Assembly (NCBI GenBank): GCA_947449035.1
Contig: CANFQC010000006.1
Coordinates: forward strand, 20,991 to 84,990
DNA length: 64,000 bases
DNA from: Actinomycetota bacterium
Lineage (GTDB): Bacteria > Actinomycetota > Actinomycetes > S36-B12
Reading direction: 5' to 3'
Under the pieces are notes generated by a model. That model did no database searches and was not told where the DNA came from. It worked only from the letters and a program-made list of their open reading frames with translations. Shown here one piece after another: positions 35,836 through 44,157 of this stretch. Each line of letters opens with the position of its first letter. Positions within the stretch are counted from its first letter, which is position 1. The position numbers and the translations under genes are program-made.

Positions 35836-36810
35836 ATGTCCGTGAAGCCCTTCCGCTTTGCCATTCAGGCGTACCGCAGTGAGTCGCGCGCCGCGTGGGT
35901 TGATCTCGCGCGCAAGACCGAGGATCTCGGCTACGACACCCTCTTCCTTGCCGATCACTACCTCGGCCCAGGCGAGATGATCGACACCACTGGTCACCGC
36001 GTGCAGACCCTTGCCTCCATCCCGGCCATGACAGCAGCCGCCATGGTGACAAGCACCGTGAAGATCGGCTCGCGCATGACCTGCGTCAGCTACCACCTGC
36101 CGACGATCCTGATCAAGGAGATGGCGTCAATTGACGTGCTCTCCGAGGGCCGCCTCGAGATCGGGCTCGGTGCTGGCTGGCTGGTCAAGGAGTATGAAGC
36201 GCTGGGCATTCCTTTCCCGTCTGCCGGGGAGCGCATCGCTCTGCTGCGCGAGACTGTCGAGTGCATGAAAGCGGCCTACTCGGGTGAGCCGCTTGATTAC
36301 CGCGGCGAGTACGTGACGTCCTACGGCTACACCGCCGTGCCGCCTGTTATTCAGCGCCCGCATCCTCCGATCATTATCGGCGGTGGCGCACCCAAGGTGC
36401 TCGGCCTGGCCGGCGAGCACGCCGACATCGTCTCGATCAACTTCAACAACAGCGCTGGTGTAGTCGGTAGCAACTCGATCGCGAGCTCAACAGCCGACGA
36501 GACCGATAAGAAGATCCAGTGGGTCCGCGACGGCGCCGGTGATCGATTCGACGAGATCGAGCTCGAGACCGCGCTCTACTTCGTGTCGGTCGAGGGGCGT
36601 TCCGAGATCACTGCAGACGCCCTGATCGCACGCACTGGTCTCTCACGCGAGGAGATCGTTGATTTTCCGCATGCGGCCGTCGGAAGTGTCGACGAGATCT
36701 GCGAGGCTCTCATTCGTCGACGTGAGCGCTACGGGTTCTCGTACATCACCGTGGGCGATGCCAACATCGATGCATTCGCGCCGGTGATCGAGAAGCTGAA
36801 GGGCAAGTAA
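35836..36810 (+). CDS. Luciferase-like F420-dependent oxidoreductase
   Basis: A 324-residue LLM-family TIM barrel close to the TIGR03621 group: FRFAIQAYRSESRAAWVDLARKTEDLGYDTLFLADH, GLGAGWLVKEYEALGIPFPSAGERI and PHPPIIIGGGAPKVLGLAGEHADIV. This group is typical of F420-using actinobacteria. It shares little with the other LLM protein at 32103 beyond the fold, so the two probably have different substrates. It is linked by a one-base overlap to the next gene. Confidence 0.87.
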   Translation: MSVKPFRFAIQAYRSESRAAWVDLARKTEDLGYDTLFLADHYLGPGEMIDTTGHRVQTLASIPAMTAAAMVTSTVKIGSRMTCVSYHLPTILIKEMASIDVLSEGRLEIGLGAGWLVKEYEALGIPFPSAGERIALLRETVECMKAAYSGEPLDYRGEYVTSYGYTAVPPVIQRPHPPIIIGGGAPKVLGLAGEHADIVSINFNNSAGVVGSNSIASSTADETDKKIQWVRDGAGDRFDEIELETALYFVSVEGRSEITADALIARTGLSREEIVDFPHAAVGSVDEICEALIRRRERYGFSYITVGDANIDAFAPVIEKLKGK

Positions 36811-37613
36811 TGCACAAGTACTCACTCGCGCACCTCTCGATGATCGAGACTGCGCCGATCCAGGTCGTGCAAGCGGCAGCCGCAGCGGGTTTCGACTACA
36901 CGGGCTTCCGACTCACGCCGACGGCTTCAGGCATCGATCACGGCATCATCGGCAATGGTGCAGCGATCCGCGAACTTAAGGCAGCTATCGACGACTCGGG
37001 CGTGGGAATCCTCGATCTCGAGGTGCTGCGCCTTAAGGACTCCGGCCCCACCACTGACCCGATGCCGCTCTTCGAGGCGGCGGAGTATCTCGGTGCGCGT
37101 TACGTGATCACCACCCTCGAGGATCCCGACCCGGTACGACGTGTCGACTCGCTCGCACTACTCGCAGAGCAGGCCGCCGAGTATGGAGTCGGCCTCTCGG
37201 TAGAGTTCATGCTCTTCTCGTCGGCACCGAATCTCGCTGCGGCCTGCGAGGCGGTGGAGGCGTGCGGCGCCGCTAATGTCGTCGTGTTGCCTGACGTCTT
37301 GCATCTCACTCGCTCCGGTGGCACTCCTGATGACATGCTCGATTACCCGGCTCGTCTGTTCCCTTACGTGCAGATCTGCGGTGCGAATGGTCCGGGTGCA
37401 GCAGCTGATGCCGTGTCCGCGAGGACTGAAGCAGTGAACGCTCGCCTCATGCCTGATCAGGGCGATCTCCCGGTGCAGGAGTTCATCGAGTGCGCGCCTG
37501 CCAGCACGATTCTCAGCGTCGAGACTCCGCTCGTGGGCCTCGGAAATCCGGAGGATCCTGCGGCACTTGCCGTCGAGCTTCTCGCATCCGCGCACCGCGC
37601 AGCAGGGGAGTGA
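36810..37613 (+). CDS. Sugar phosphate isomerase/epimerase-like TIM barrel
   Basis: A 267-residue xylose-isomerase-like barrel. Probable metal ligands are the Glu in SVEFMLF, Asp and His in VVVLPDVLHL, and Glu in SVETPLVG, the E-D-H-E arrangement of this family. Relatives include hydroxypyruvate isomerase, epimerases and dehydratases, so the reaction is open. The start overlaps the LLM stop by one base. Confidence 0.78.
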   Translation: MHKYSLAHLSMIETAPIQVVQAAAAAGFDYTGFRLTPTASGIDHGIIGNGAAIRELKAAIDDSGVGILDLEVLRLKDSGPTTDPMPLFEAAEYLGARYVITTLEDPDPVRRVDSLALLAEQAAEYGVGLSVEFMLFSSAPNLAAACEAVEACGAANVVVLPDVLHLTRSGGTPDDMLDYPARLFPYVQICGANGPGAAADAVSARTEAVNARLMPDQGDLPVQEFIECAPASTILSVETPLVGLGNPEDPAALAVELLASAHRAAGE

Positions 37614-37615
37614 CC

Positions 37616-38362
37616 ATGGCGCGCGAACGCGAGCTCAGCATTGATGGCATGTCGAATGTCCGTGATCTCGGCGGTCTGCCCACCCGTGATGGCAAGAAGA
37701 TCAAGGCTGGCGTCGTGGTGCGCAGTGACAATCCGAAGGGCATAACCGAGCAAGGTCACATCGATCTGATGGCCGTAGTTGGGCCGCGCACCATGATCGA
37801 CCTTCGCATCGAGGTCGAGGTCGAGCATGATGGCTACACGATCAAGGATGAGTCAGTCACCGTCGTCAACTTCCCGATGCTGCCGCTCTCCGGCGTTACT
37901 CAGGAGCAGATCGACGCAGGTGCCTTCGACAACTTGATCGATGACTACATGGGTCAGATTGAGATCAATGGTGAATCAGTGCTGAGTGCCTTACGGATCA
38001 TCGCCTCGAGCGATCAACACCCGGTGCTCTATCACTGCACGGCGGGCAAAGATCGCACCGGAATTGTGACGGCGATGCTGCTCGACATTCTCGGTGTGGA
38101 ACACGAGACCATCGCGGCTGACTACCACCTGACTACAGAGAACATGCTGCCGATCATCGAGCGCATTCGTAATGCCCCGGTCTACAAGGAGAACGGCCTG
38201 GCGTATGCGCCGGCTTGGATCTTCTCCTCGGACCCGGAGACCATGCTGGCGTTTCTCGAGCGGATGACCGCGAAGTACGGCAGTGCCGAGGGCTGGGCTT
38301 TGCAGCGTGGACTGACCCAGGATGAAATCGATGCAATTCGCGAGCACCTGCTCGAGCAATAG
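37616..38362 (+). CDS. Tyrosine-protein phosphatase-like enzyme (Y_phosphatase3 type)
   Basis: 248 residues from ATG 37616 (MARERELSIDGMSNVRDLGG). The active-site loop HCTAGKDRTG has the CX5R pattern with nucleophile Cys141 and Arg147. The N-terminal NVRDLGGLPTRDGKKI segment is typical of PF13350-type bacterial phosphatases, which act on phosphotyrosine, phosphoinositides or small phosphates. It is the last gene of the 33434-38362 operon, so a metabolite phosphatase role is as likely as a signalling one. It ends before a strong hairpin. Confidence 0.88.
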   Translation: MARERELSIDGMSNVRDLGGLPTRDGKKIKAGVVVRSDNPKGITEQGHIDLMAVVGPRTMIDLRIEVEVEHDGYTIKDESVTVVNFPMLPLSGVTQEQIDAGAFDNLIDDYMGQIEINGESVLSALRIIASSDQHPVLYHCTAGKDRTGIVTAMLLDILGVEHETIAADYHLTTENMLPIIERIRNAPVYKENGLAYAPAWIFSSDPETMLAFLERMTAKYGSAEGWALQRGLTQDEIDAIREHLLEQ

Positions 38363-38371
38363 CCGTACACG

Positions 38372-38408
38372 TCAAAGGCCCGGATGCAGCACGTATCCGG
38401 GCCTTTGA
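38372..38408. terminator. Bidirectional terminator, 14-pair perfect stem
   Basis: TCAAAGGCCCGGAT and ATCCGGGCCTTTGA pair perfectly around a nine-base loop between the convergent phosphatase and SDR genes, giving an A-run/U-run on each strand. Confidence 0.92.
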
Positions 38409-38418
38409 ATTTATGAAG

Positions 38419-39177
38419 CTACGAGATCGTCTCGCCGCCGTCGACGATGAGGGTCTGGCCTGTGATGAACGATGCGTCGCTGCTCAGGAAGAAGCAGATC
38501 GCGGCCGCGAGCTCGTCGGCGGTGCCCATGCGCTTCATCGGAATAGCGGCGCCGAAGACTTCCTCACCCTTTGTCATGTCGCCACCGCGCTGAATCATGA
38601 GCGGGGTGGTCATCCCGGTGATTGTGCGGCCAGGAGCGATGCAGTTGATCCGCACCTCCGGCAGTGCTTCAAGGCTGAATTGGCGGGTGATGCCGGTGAT
38701 CGCGGCCTTCGCGGCGCCGTAGGGGACGTTGTTGTTGTTCGCCATGAAGGCGGCAGTGGAGGCGATCGTGACGATTGAGCCGTTGCCGCGTGCCTTCATC
38801 ACTGGGGTCACGTACTTACAGACGTAGAAGGTGCCGCCCACGTGAACCTCAAGCATCTTGTTGAAGCGCGCGGTATCCCATTCGGCGCTCGGCCCGAACT
38901 CGGCGTGGCCACCTGCGGCGAGTGCGACGTCAATACCGCCGAACTCCGCGACGGTCGCATCAACGGCGGCCTTCACCTGGTTCTCGTCGGCGACATTTGC
39001 GCCGAGGCCGATGGTGCCGTGGCCGATCTCTGCTGCGACGGCCTGGGCCTTGGCGAGGTCGAGGTCGACGAGAGCGGCCTTGCCTCCTTCGGCAACTACG
39101 CGCTCAGCTGTAGCGCGACCGATGCCACTGGCGCCGCCGGTGACGAAGAGGACCTTGTTCTCGAAGCGATTCGACAC
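38419..39177 (-). CDS. Short-chain dehydrogenase/reductase (SDR)
   Basis: A 252-residue classical SDR: TGGASGIGR, AAGGH in place of NNAG, Ser in TIASTAAF, and YGAAK. The unusual loop MANNNNVP precedes the catalytic tyrosine. It follows the flavin-binding protein gene at 39233 on the same strand with a 55-base gap and probably shares its promoter. Confidence 0.86.
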   Translation of the reverse strand: MSNRFENKVLFVTGGASGIGRATAERVVAEGGKAALVDLDLAKAQAVAAEIGHGTIGLGANVADENQVKAAVDATVAEFGGIDVALAAGGHAEFGPSAEWDTARFNKMLEVHVGGTFYVCKYVTPVMKARGNGSIVTIASTAAFMANNNNVPYGAAKAAITGITRQFSLEALPEVRINCIAPGRTITGMTTPLMIQRGGDMTKGEEVFGAAIPMKRMGTADELAAAICFFLSSDASFITGQTLIVDGGETIS

Positions 39178-39232
39178 GTATTGCCTAACTGGTGAGGAGT
39201 GCTGGTGGGTTGGTGTTGCTCAATGCTCGTGA

Positions 39233-39763
39233 CTAGTGATCTGAGCCGGAGGGGGAGTCGCTGGGGCGCGCGCCCTCGGCCTTGGCCCACATCTTGGCGC
39301 TGTCGAAACCAATGCGGGTGACGGGAACAAGCTCGAGTACCAGGCGACCGGGGGAGTCGATCATGGCGAGGAACGCAGCGGCCTTCTCGGGCTCACCAGG
39401 GCGCATGGCGTCGGCGAACTGAGGGAGGATGCGATCGAGGGTCTCGCGATCGTCATGAATGATCGCCTCGCACTTGTAGGTGATCGACTGGCGCTCGGTG
39501 ACGCGCGATCCCTTGGAGGAGATTGCGATGCTCATGCGGGGATCCTGGCGAATCGACTTCACTCGCGGACGCTCCTCGCTGACCGTCAGCCAGAAGCGCT
39601 CCTCGCGGTAGATGAAGTTCACGACCACGCCCATCGGCCATCCATCTTTACCGGCCCAGATCATGGTGCACTCGGTCTGAGCGTCGAGTAACTCAAGTTC
39701 GGTACCAGAATCTAGGGAGTAACTCTTGACGTTTTCCCAGTTCTTCGCCTGCTCGGCAGCCAT
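39233..39763 (-). CDS. Pyridoxamine 5'-phosphate oxidase-fold flavin/F420-binding protein
   Basis: 176 residues from the ATG at 39763 (MAAEQAKNWENVKSYSL), chosen because GAGAGGGAAATC precedes it; the track start at 39877 has no such site. The split-barrel core is GWPMGVVVNFIYREERFWLTVSEERPRVKSIRQDPRMSIAI, typical of PNPOx-like and F420-binding proteins of actinobacteria. It may be an F420-dependent reductase rather than a true pyridoxamine phosphate oxidase. A perfect palindrome lies 54 bases upstream. Confidence 0.8.
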   Translation of the reverse strand: MAAEQAKNWENVKSYSLDSGTELELLDAQTECTMIWAGKDGWPMGVVVNFIYREERFWLTVSEERPRVKSIRQDPRMSIAISSKGSRVTERQSITYKCEAIIHDDRETLDRILPQFADAMRPGEPEKAAAFLAMIDSPGRLVLELVPVTRIGFDSAKMWAKAEGARPSDSPSGSDH

Positions 39764-39817
39764 GATTTCCCTCTCGAAATGCCCTGAATCGGGTCGTCCG
39801 TAGGCTCTCATGGATTG

Positions 39818-39840
39818 AAGGTAATTTCTATAGTTACCTT
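39818..39840. promoter_or_regulatory. Perfect palindrome AAGGTAA-N9-TTACCTT in a divergent promoter
   Basis: Seven-base arms with a nine-base AT-rich spacer lie between the flavin-protein gene (start 39763, minus) and the SnoaL-like gene (start 39902, plus). The spacing suits a dimeric repressor controlling both directions. The arm differs from the TTACT/AGTAA sites, so a second regulator is implied. Confidence 0.6.
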
Positions 39841-39901
39841 GCATAAACTCCCCAGTGTTCCTAGGGTCATCGAGCACCCCCCCGCGCCCCGAAGGAGTCC
39901 C

Positions 39902-40348
39902 ATGGCACTCGATCTACAGACCATCTCCGATCGCATGGAGATCGACGACCTGCTGCAGAGCTACTCCCGCGCAGTCGACTCGAAGGACTGGGACGCCGTC
40001 GAGGCCACCTTCACTGTCGATGGTGAGTACGACGCCGGCTCCCTGGGTCACCCCATGAGCGGCAAGGCCGTGCGGGAGATGATCGAGGGCGCCCTCAGCA
40101 CCGTCGATTCCACCCAGCATCTGGTCGCTAAGAGCCTGATCGAGGTGCACGGGGATACCGCCGATGTGCGCACCTACCTGATCAGCCAGCACATCCGCGA
40201 ATCAGCGCCCACCGAGGTCAAGCACTACTTCATCGGCGCCGAATATGTCGACCGCGTCGTTCGCACCCCCGAAGGCTGGAAGTTCGCCTATCGTCGCCTT
40301 GATCGCATGTGGAAAGAGGGCGATCGCGCGGTCATCGCCCGCGGCTAG
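39902..40348 (+). CDS. SnoaL-like / NTF2-fold protein
   Basis: 148 residues from ATG 39902 (MALDLQTISDRMEIDDLLQSYSRAVDSKDW) after GAAGGAGTCCC. The pattern RMEIDDLLQSYSRAVDSKDWDAVEATFTVDGEY is the SnoaL-4 / ring-hydroxylating-dioxygenase-beta-like fold, a small cone-shaped barrel that serves as isomerase, dehydratase or oxygenase small subunit. It lies two genes before a Rieske oxygenase alpha subunit, but separate starts and spacing make a subunit role only a possibility. It is 56 bases upstream of the first phosphohistidine-domain gene. Confidence 0.8.
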   Translation: MALDLQTISDRMEIDDLLQSYSRAVDSKDWDAVEATFTVDGEYDAGSLGHPMSGKAVREMIEGALSTVDSTQHLVAKSLIEVHGDTADVRTYLISQHIRESAPTEVKHYFIGAEYVDRVVRTPEGWKFAYRRLDRMWKEGDRAVIARG

Positions 40349-40404
40349 TCTCAACTCACCTACCTACGTTTGTACTGCCCACCGAACGGAAACAAGGAGT
40401 CATC

Positions 40405-42066
40405 ATGGAACGCTGGATCGCCGATACTGAGCCCCTGGAGCGGTTCCCGATCTTCACCCGCGGCAATGCCGACGAGGTAGGCCCCGATCCGTTCAGCCCG
40501 CTCAACTGGACCCTGGCCTGGGAGCAGGGCGTCGTACCCGGCACCGCCTGGGGCTGGATCCACATGGGCACCTTCAAGGAGAACGAGTTCATCTGGACAA
40601 AGCCAGAGACCTACGGCTCCTGGGGCGGCTACTTCTACAACCAGGTGTCGGTCGGTCGCGTCTTCGGCCACCGCATGCCCGGCCTGACCGCCGATGCCAT
40701 TGACGTCACCTTCTTCGGCCAGAACCCGGTCGTGCCGCCGTATGTCGAGGATCCCCGCGATAACGACGAAGAGTGCTCGGCTGCACTGGGCGAGACCTTC
40801 GGCGGCATTCTCGGCGGCAGTCAGCAGCCGATGCTCGATGAGTTCCTTGTCCAGGTCGAGGAGTGGGTGGCCTCTCGTCCGGATCTCGCCTCGATCAGCG
40901 ACGCCGAGCTCGTCGAGTACGGCCGCGTGATGGCGAAGCGCCAGAACCGCACCTGGGATGTCTACGCGCAGGTCGTCATCGGTGCCACGGTTGGCCCGTC
41001 GATCGTCTCCGGCATTGCCGAGGCAGTCGGCAAGCCCGAGCTCGCCATCCGCATCTTCGCCGCACTCGGCGAGGTGGCATCCGCAGGTCTGCCTGAGCGA
41101 GTATGGGAGCTCTCTCGTCTCCCGCAGGATTCGCCTGAGTTCAAGACAAAGTTCGATGCGTTGATCAAGCAGTTCGGTCATCGCGGCGTCAATGAGTGGG
41201 AGCTCAGCGCAGACACCTGGGCCATTAACCCCAAGCTCGCCTACGAGATGATCGATCGGGTTCGCCAGCAGGACGCCAGCATGTCGCCGGCAGTCCGCAC
41301 GGCCATTGCGCTCGAGCAGCGTCACGCTGCTGAGGCTGAGCTCACCGCCGCGGTTGCCGGTGATGAGGCAACTGCGGGCTTGCTCGCTGCCGGTATCGCT
41401 GCCGGGCAGGCGGCCTACCGCAACCGCGAGGCCGGCAAGAACGCGGCCGTGAAGTTGTTCGGCGAGCCGAAGCTGGCCTTCCAAGAACTGGGTCGTCGCA
41501 TGGCCGAGCGCGGCGTGATCGCGGAGCAGAAGCACATCTTCATGCTGCTCGACTCCGAGCTCGATGGTTTCCTCGCGAACCCCGACGGCTGGTCACCCAA
41601 GCTCGCCGAGCGCTACGGCCAGTGGCTAGAGCTCTTCGAGCTCGATCCGCCCTACGTCGTCATGCACGGCACGCCCATTCCGCCGATCAGCGAATGGCCG
41701 AAGAAGAAGGATCGCGGCGGAGCGGCCGAGGCCGTGGGTGCGGTAGTTCAGGGCGTCCCCGGATCACCCGGCACTGTCACGGCGAAGACCCGCTACATCA
41801 GCGATCTCTCGCATGCCGATGAGCTCGAGGTCGGCGAGATCCTGGTCTGCTCGACCACTGATCCGTCGTGGGTGCCGCTGTTCATGATTGCCAGCGCCGT
41901 GATCTGCGAAATCGGTGCACCGGGCAGTCACGCGGTGATCGTCAGCCGTGAGCTTGGTGTTCCCTGCGTCGTCTCGGCTGCAGGTGCCAGCTACAAGCTT
42001 CCGACCGGCACCCTTGTCGATCTTGATGGCTCGACCGGCAGCATCACGGTCGTCGAGACCGCGTGA
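40405..42066 (+). CDS. PEP-synthase-like protein with phosphohistidine swivelling domain, no ATP-grasp domain (copy 1)
   Basis: 553 residues from ATG 40405 (MERWIADTEPLERFPIFTRG), preceded by AAGGAGTCATC. The C-terminal PEP-utilising mobile domain shows GSHAVIVSRELGVPC with the phosphorylatable His509. The middle region (FGHRGVNEWELSADTWAINP) and the N-terminal TRGNADEVGPDPFSPL resemble the linker and substrate domains of rifampin phosphotransferase and PEP synthases. The roughly 300-residue ATP-binding domain of those enzymes is absent. This layout resembles PpsA of phenylphosphate synthase, which works with a separate ATP-binding subunit; none is in the window. The stop overlaps a histidine phosphatase gene. 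A phosphotransfer step on an alcohol or phenol is inferred. Confidence 0.75.
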   Translation: MERWIADTEPLERFPIFTRGNADEVGPDPFSPLNWTLAWEQGVVPGTAWGWIHMGTFKENEFIWTKPETYGSWGGYFYNQVSVGRVFGHRMPGLTADAIDVTFFGQNPVVPPYVEDPRDNDEECSAALGETFGGILGGSQQPMLDEFLVQVEEWVASRPDLASISDAELVEYGRVMAKRQNRTWDVYAQVVIGATVGPSIVSGIAEAVGKPELAIRIFAALGEVASAGLPERVWELSRLPQDSPEFKTKFDALIKQFGHRGVNEWELSADTWAINPKLAYEMIDRVRQQDASMSPAVRTAIALEQRHAAEAELTAAVAGDEATAGLLAAGIAAGQAAYRNREAGKNAAVKLFGEPKLAFQELGRRMAERGVIAEQKHIFMLLDSELDGFLANPDGWSPKLAERYGQWLELFELDPPYVVMHGTPIPPISEWPKKKDRGGAAEAVGAVVQGVPGSPGTVTAKTRYISDLSHADELEVGEILVCSTTDPSWVPLFMIASAVICEIGAPGSHAVIVSRELGVPCVVSAAGASYKLPTGTLVDLDGSTGSITVVETA

Positions 42067-42776
42067 CGGTCAAGACTCCGCCGACACCTCCTGAGCCGCC
42101 GTTCAGCGTCCGTGAGCCCTTTCTCATTGGGGTAGACGGAGTAACGCGAGTCACGTTCTGCCGTCATGCCCAGCAGGCGTACCCCGTCTCTGATGAGTTC
42201 GTGCATGACGACTGGGCTGATCCACCGCTGAGTCCCCTCGGCGAGGTGCAGGCGCACGCGCTTGCCGCTGCGCTGGGCGAAGAAGAGATCGATGTCGTGA
42301 TTTGCAGCACGATGAAGCGTGCGCGCCAGACCGCGGCGATGGTCGCGAGCCCACATGGGCTCGAGCCGGTCGTGATTCCCGAACTCCGCGAGATCGACTC
42401 GTATCGTGATCTCGAACCGGGCATGAACCCGCAGTCTCTCGTGGACCCGGCCGAGTGGAAGCGCCGCGAGGATCTCTTCCGAATCGAACGCAAGTGGGAT
42501 CACATGTTCTTCGGTGAGTCCTCGGCAGAGTTCCGGGCTCGCTGCCTCGGAGCCATCGACAAGGTTCTCGCCCAGTTCGAGGGAAAGAACATCGTGTTCA
42601 TCAGTCACGGAGGCGTCATCAACGCCTTCTTTGCGAACGTCATCGGCTGCGATGAGGATCTCTTCTTCCTGCCCAATCACGCCTCGATCAGCACTGCTGC
42701 GGTCAAGGGCAATATCCGAAGAATGACGTCAATTAATGAGCATCACCACTTGCATGCGGGCATCCTGACCGACTAG
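42063..42776 (+). CDS. Histidine phosphatase (phosphoglycerate mutase-like)
   Basis: A 237-residue branch-1 histidine phosphatase. The catalytic motif is FCRHAQQ (His35, RHA instead of RHG), with the second half-site in FISHGGVINAFF and the central acid region CSTMKRARQTAAM. It starts at a GTG overlapping the stop of the phosphohistidine-domain gene, so the two are made together. It may dephosphorylate the product or the phosphohistidine of its neighbour; SixA of the same superfamily does the latter in the PTS. No direct evidence decides this. Confidence 0.85.
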   Translation: MTVKTPPTPPEPPFSVREPFLIGVDGVTRVTFCRHAQQAYPVSDEFVHDDWADPPLSPLGEVQAHALAAALGEEEIDVVICSTMKRARQTAAMVASPHGLEPVVIPELREIDSYRDLEPGMNPQSLVDPAEWKRREDLFRIERKWDHMFFGESSAEFRARCLGAIDKVLAQFEGKNIVFISHGGVINAFFANVIGCDEDLFFLPNHASISTAAVKGNIRRMTSINEHHHLHAGILTD

Positions 42777-42831
42777 AAAGTCATCTAGACGAATTTCTGG
42801 TGCCTATGGGGGCCGCTAGTCGAGGAGTGCC

Positions 42832-44040
42832 ATGACAGACACCGTTCCGCAGTATGCGGCAGGTTCGCACAGCGCCCTGGATCGAGATGAAGCGCTGTCG
42901 ATCATGGATCGACTGTTCGCTCACCTGGCGAACAACTCCACAGACATGGCCCCTGAGCAGCTCGAGATCCCGATGTCGTATTACCTGGACGAGGATCTCT
43001 GGAAGCAAGAGATGCAGGAGATCTTCTACAAGATCCCGCTGCCCGTGGCGATGTCAGTCGCGCTGCCTAATCCGGGCGACTTCAAGGCCATGCGCGTTGT
43101 CGGCCGCGAGATCATCCTTTCGCGCGGCAAGGACGGCCGTATGAATGCGATGCTCAACGTCTGCCGTCATCGTGCGATGAAGCTCGTGCCTGAGGGCTGT
43201 GGCAACGCGCGCCGGTTCACCTGCGGCTATCACGCATGGACCTACGACACTGACGGAAAACTTACCGGTGTTCCGGCTGAAGACACCTTCGGCGATGTCG
43301 ATCGCGATGAATACAGCTTGGTGCGCCTGGCCTGCGAGGAACGCGCCGGCATCATCTTTGTCTGTCTGACCGCCGGGCGAGAGATCGACGTCGATGCTTG
43401 GCTCGGCGATGCCCTGCCACATCTTGAACGTCTCGAACTCGATAAGTGCGTGCACTTCACGACCAAGGAGCTCGCTGGCCCGAACTGGAAGGTCACCCTC
43501 GACGGTTATCTAGAGAGCTACCACTTCTCGACTCTGCATCCCGACACGGTGGCACTGACCAACCACACGAATCGCGCAACATTTGATGCCGTTGGCCCGC
43601 ACTGCCGAAATGTGTTCGCACTCAAGTCAATGGATGCCATGGCTGAGACTGCGCGCGATGAGTGGGAGCCGGCTGCAGCACTTGGTCTCATCTACTGGCT
43701 GTTCCCCGGCATGTCTATCGCCGGTGGAATGCGCGAGCGCACTGTCGTCTCGATCATCTTGCCTGGCGACTCGTGGGGTGAATCGATGACATGGCAGACC
43801 ACATTGATGCGACGTGCGCCAGAAACCGCGGCTGAACTCGAAGAGGCCGAGAAGACGGCTGACTGGTTCTTTGCCGCATTCCGCGACGAGGACTACGCCG
43901 CCCAGCAACTGGTGCAGGACGGCCTTGCCACTCTTGCCGACAAGCACATGATCATCGGCCGCAACGAGATCGCAGTCCAGCACGCCCATGAGTCTGTGCG
44001 TCGCCTGATGAACGGTGAGCCTGTTCACGAGCCTCGCTAG
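42832..44040 (+). CDS. Rieske non-heme iron oxygenase, alpha subunit
   Basis: A 402-residue aromatic ring-hydroxylating-type oxygenase. The Rieske 2Fe-2S ligands are CRH and CGYH separated by 17 residues (CRHRAMKLVPEGCG...FTCGYHAWTY). The mononuclear iron site is in DGYLESYHFSTLHPD (His-x4-His with a distal Asp). The length matches single-component alpha subunits such as those of demethylases and steroid hydroxylases. GAGGAG precedes the ATG. It lies between two phosphohistidine-domain genes. It needs a reductase, not found here, and perhaps the ferredoxin at 33035. Confidence 0.92.
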   Translation: MTDTVPQYAAGSHSALDRDEALSIMDRLFAHLANNSTDMAPEQLEIPMSYYLDEDLWKQEMQEIFYKIPLPVAMSVALPNPGDFKAMRVVGREIILSRGKDGRMNAMLNVCRHRAMKLVPEGCGNARRFTCGYHAWTYDTDGKLTGVPAEDTFGDVDRDEYSLVRLACEERAGIIFVCLTAGREIDVDAWLGDALPHLERLELDKCVHFTTKELAGPNWKVTLDGYLESYHFSTLHPDTVALTNHTNRATFDAVGPHCRNVFALKSMDAMAETARDEWEPAAALGLIYWLFPGMSIAGGMRERTVVSIILPGDSWGESMTWQTTLMRRAPETAAELEEAEKTADWFFAAFRDEDYAAQQLVQDGLATLADKHMIIGRNEIAVQHAHESVRRLMNGEPVHEPR

Positions 44041-44157
44041 GGGAGTCCCGCGCGACTGTGACCTCTTTGTGAGGATTTTGCAGGGACTTCCAGGTATCTG
44101 ACTGGCAGAATGACGTGGCCCCCACCGGGGCGTTCCCTGCGACAGATGGATACCCGC

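Noticed and set aside
39902-40348. SnoaL-like protein as the Rieske beta subunit
   Set aside because: The fold is related, but it is two genes away with separate start signals, and the alpha subunit resembles forms that work without a beta subunit. Kept as a possibility only.
40360-41535. 391-residue minus-strand ORF
   Set aside because: Antisense to the first phosphohistidine-domain gene, which has motifs and a ribosome binding site. The shadow frame has none.
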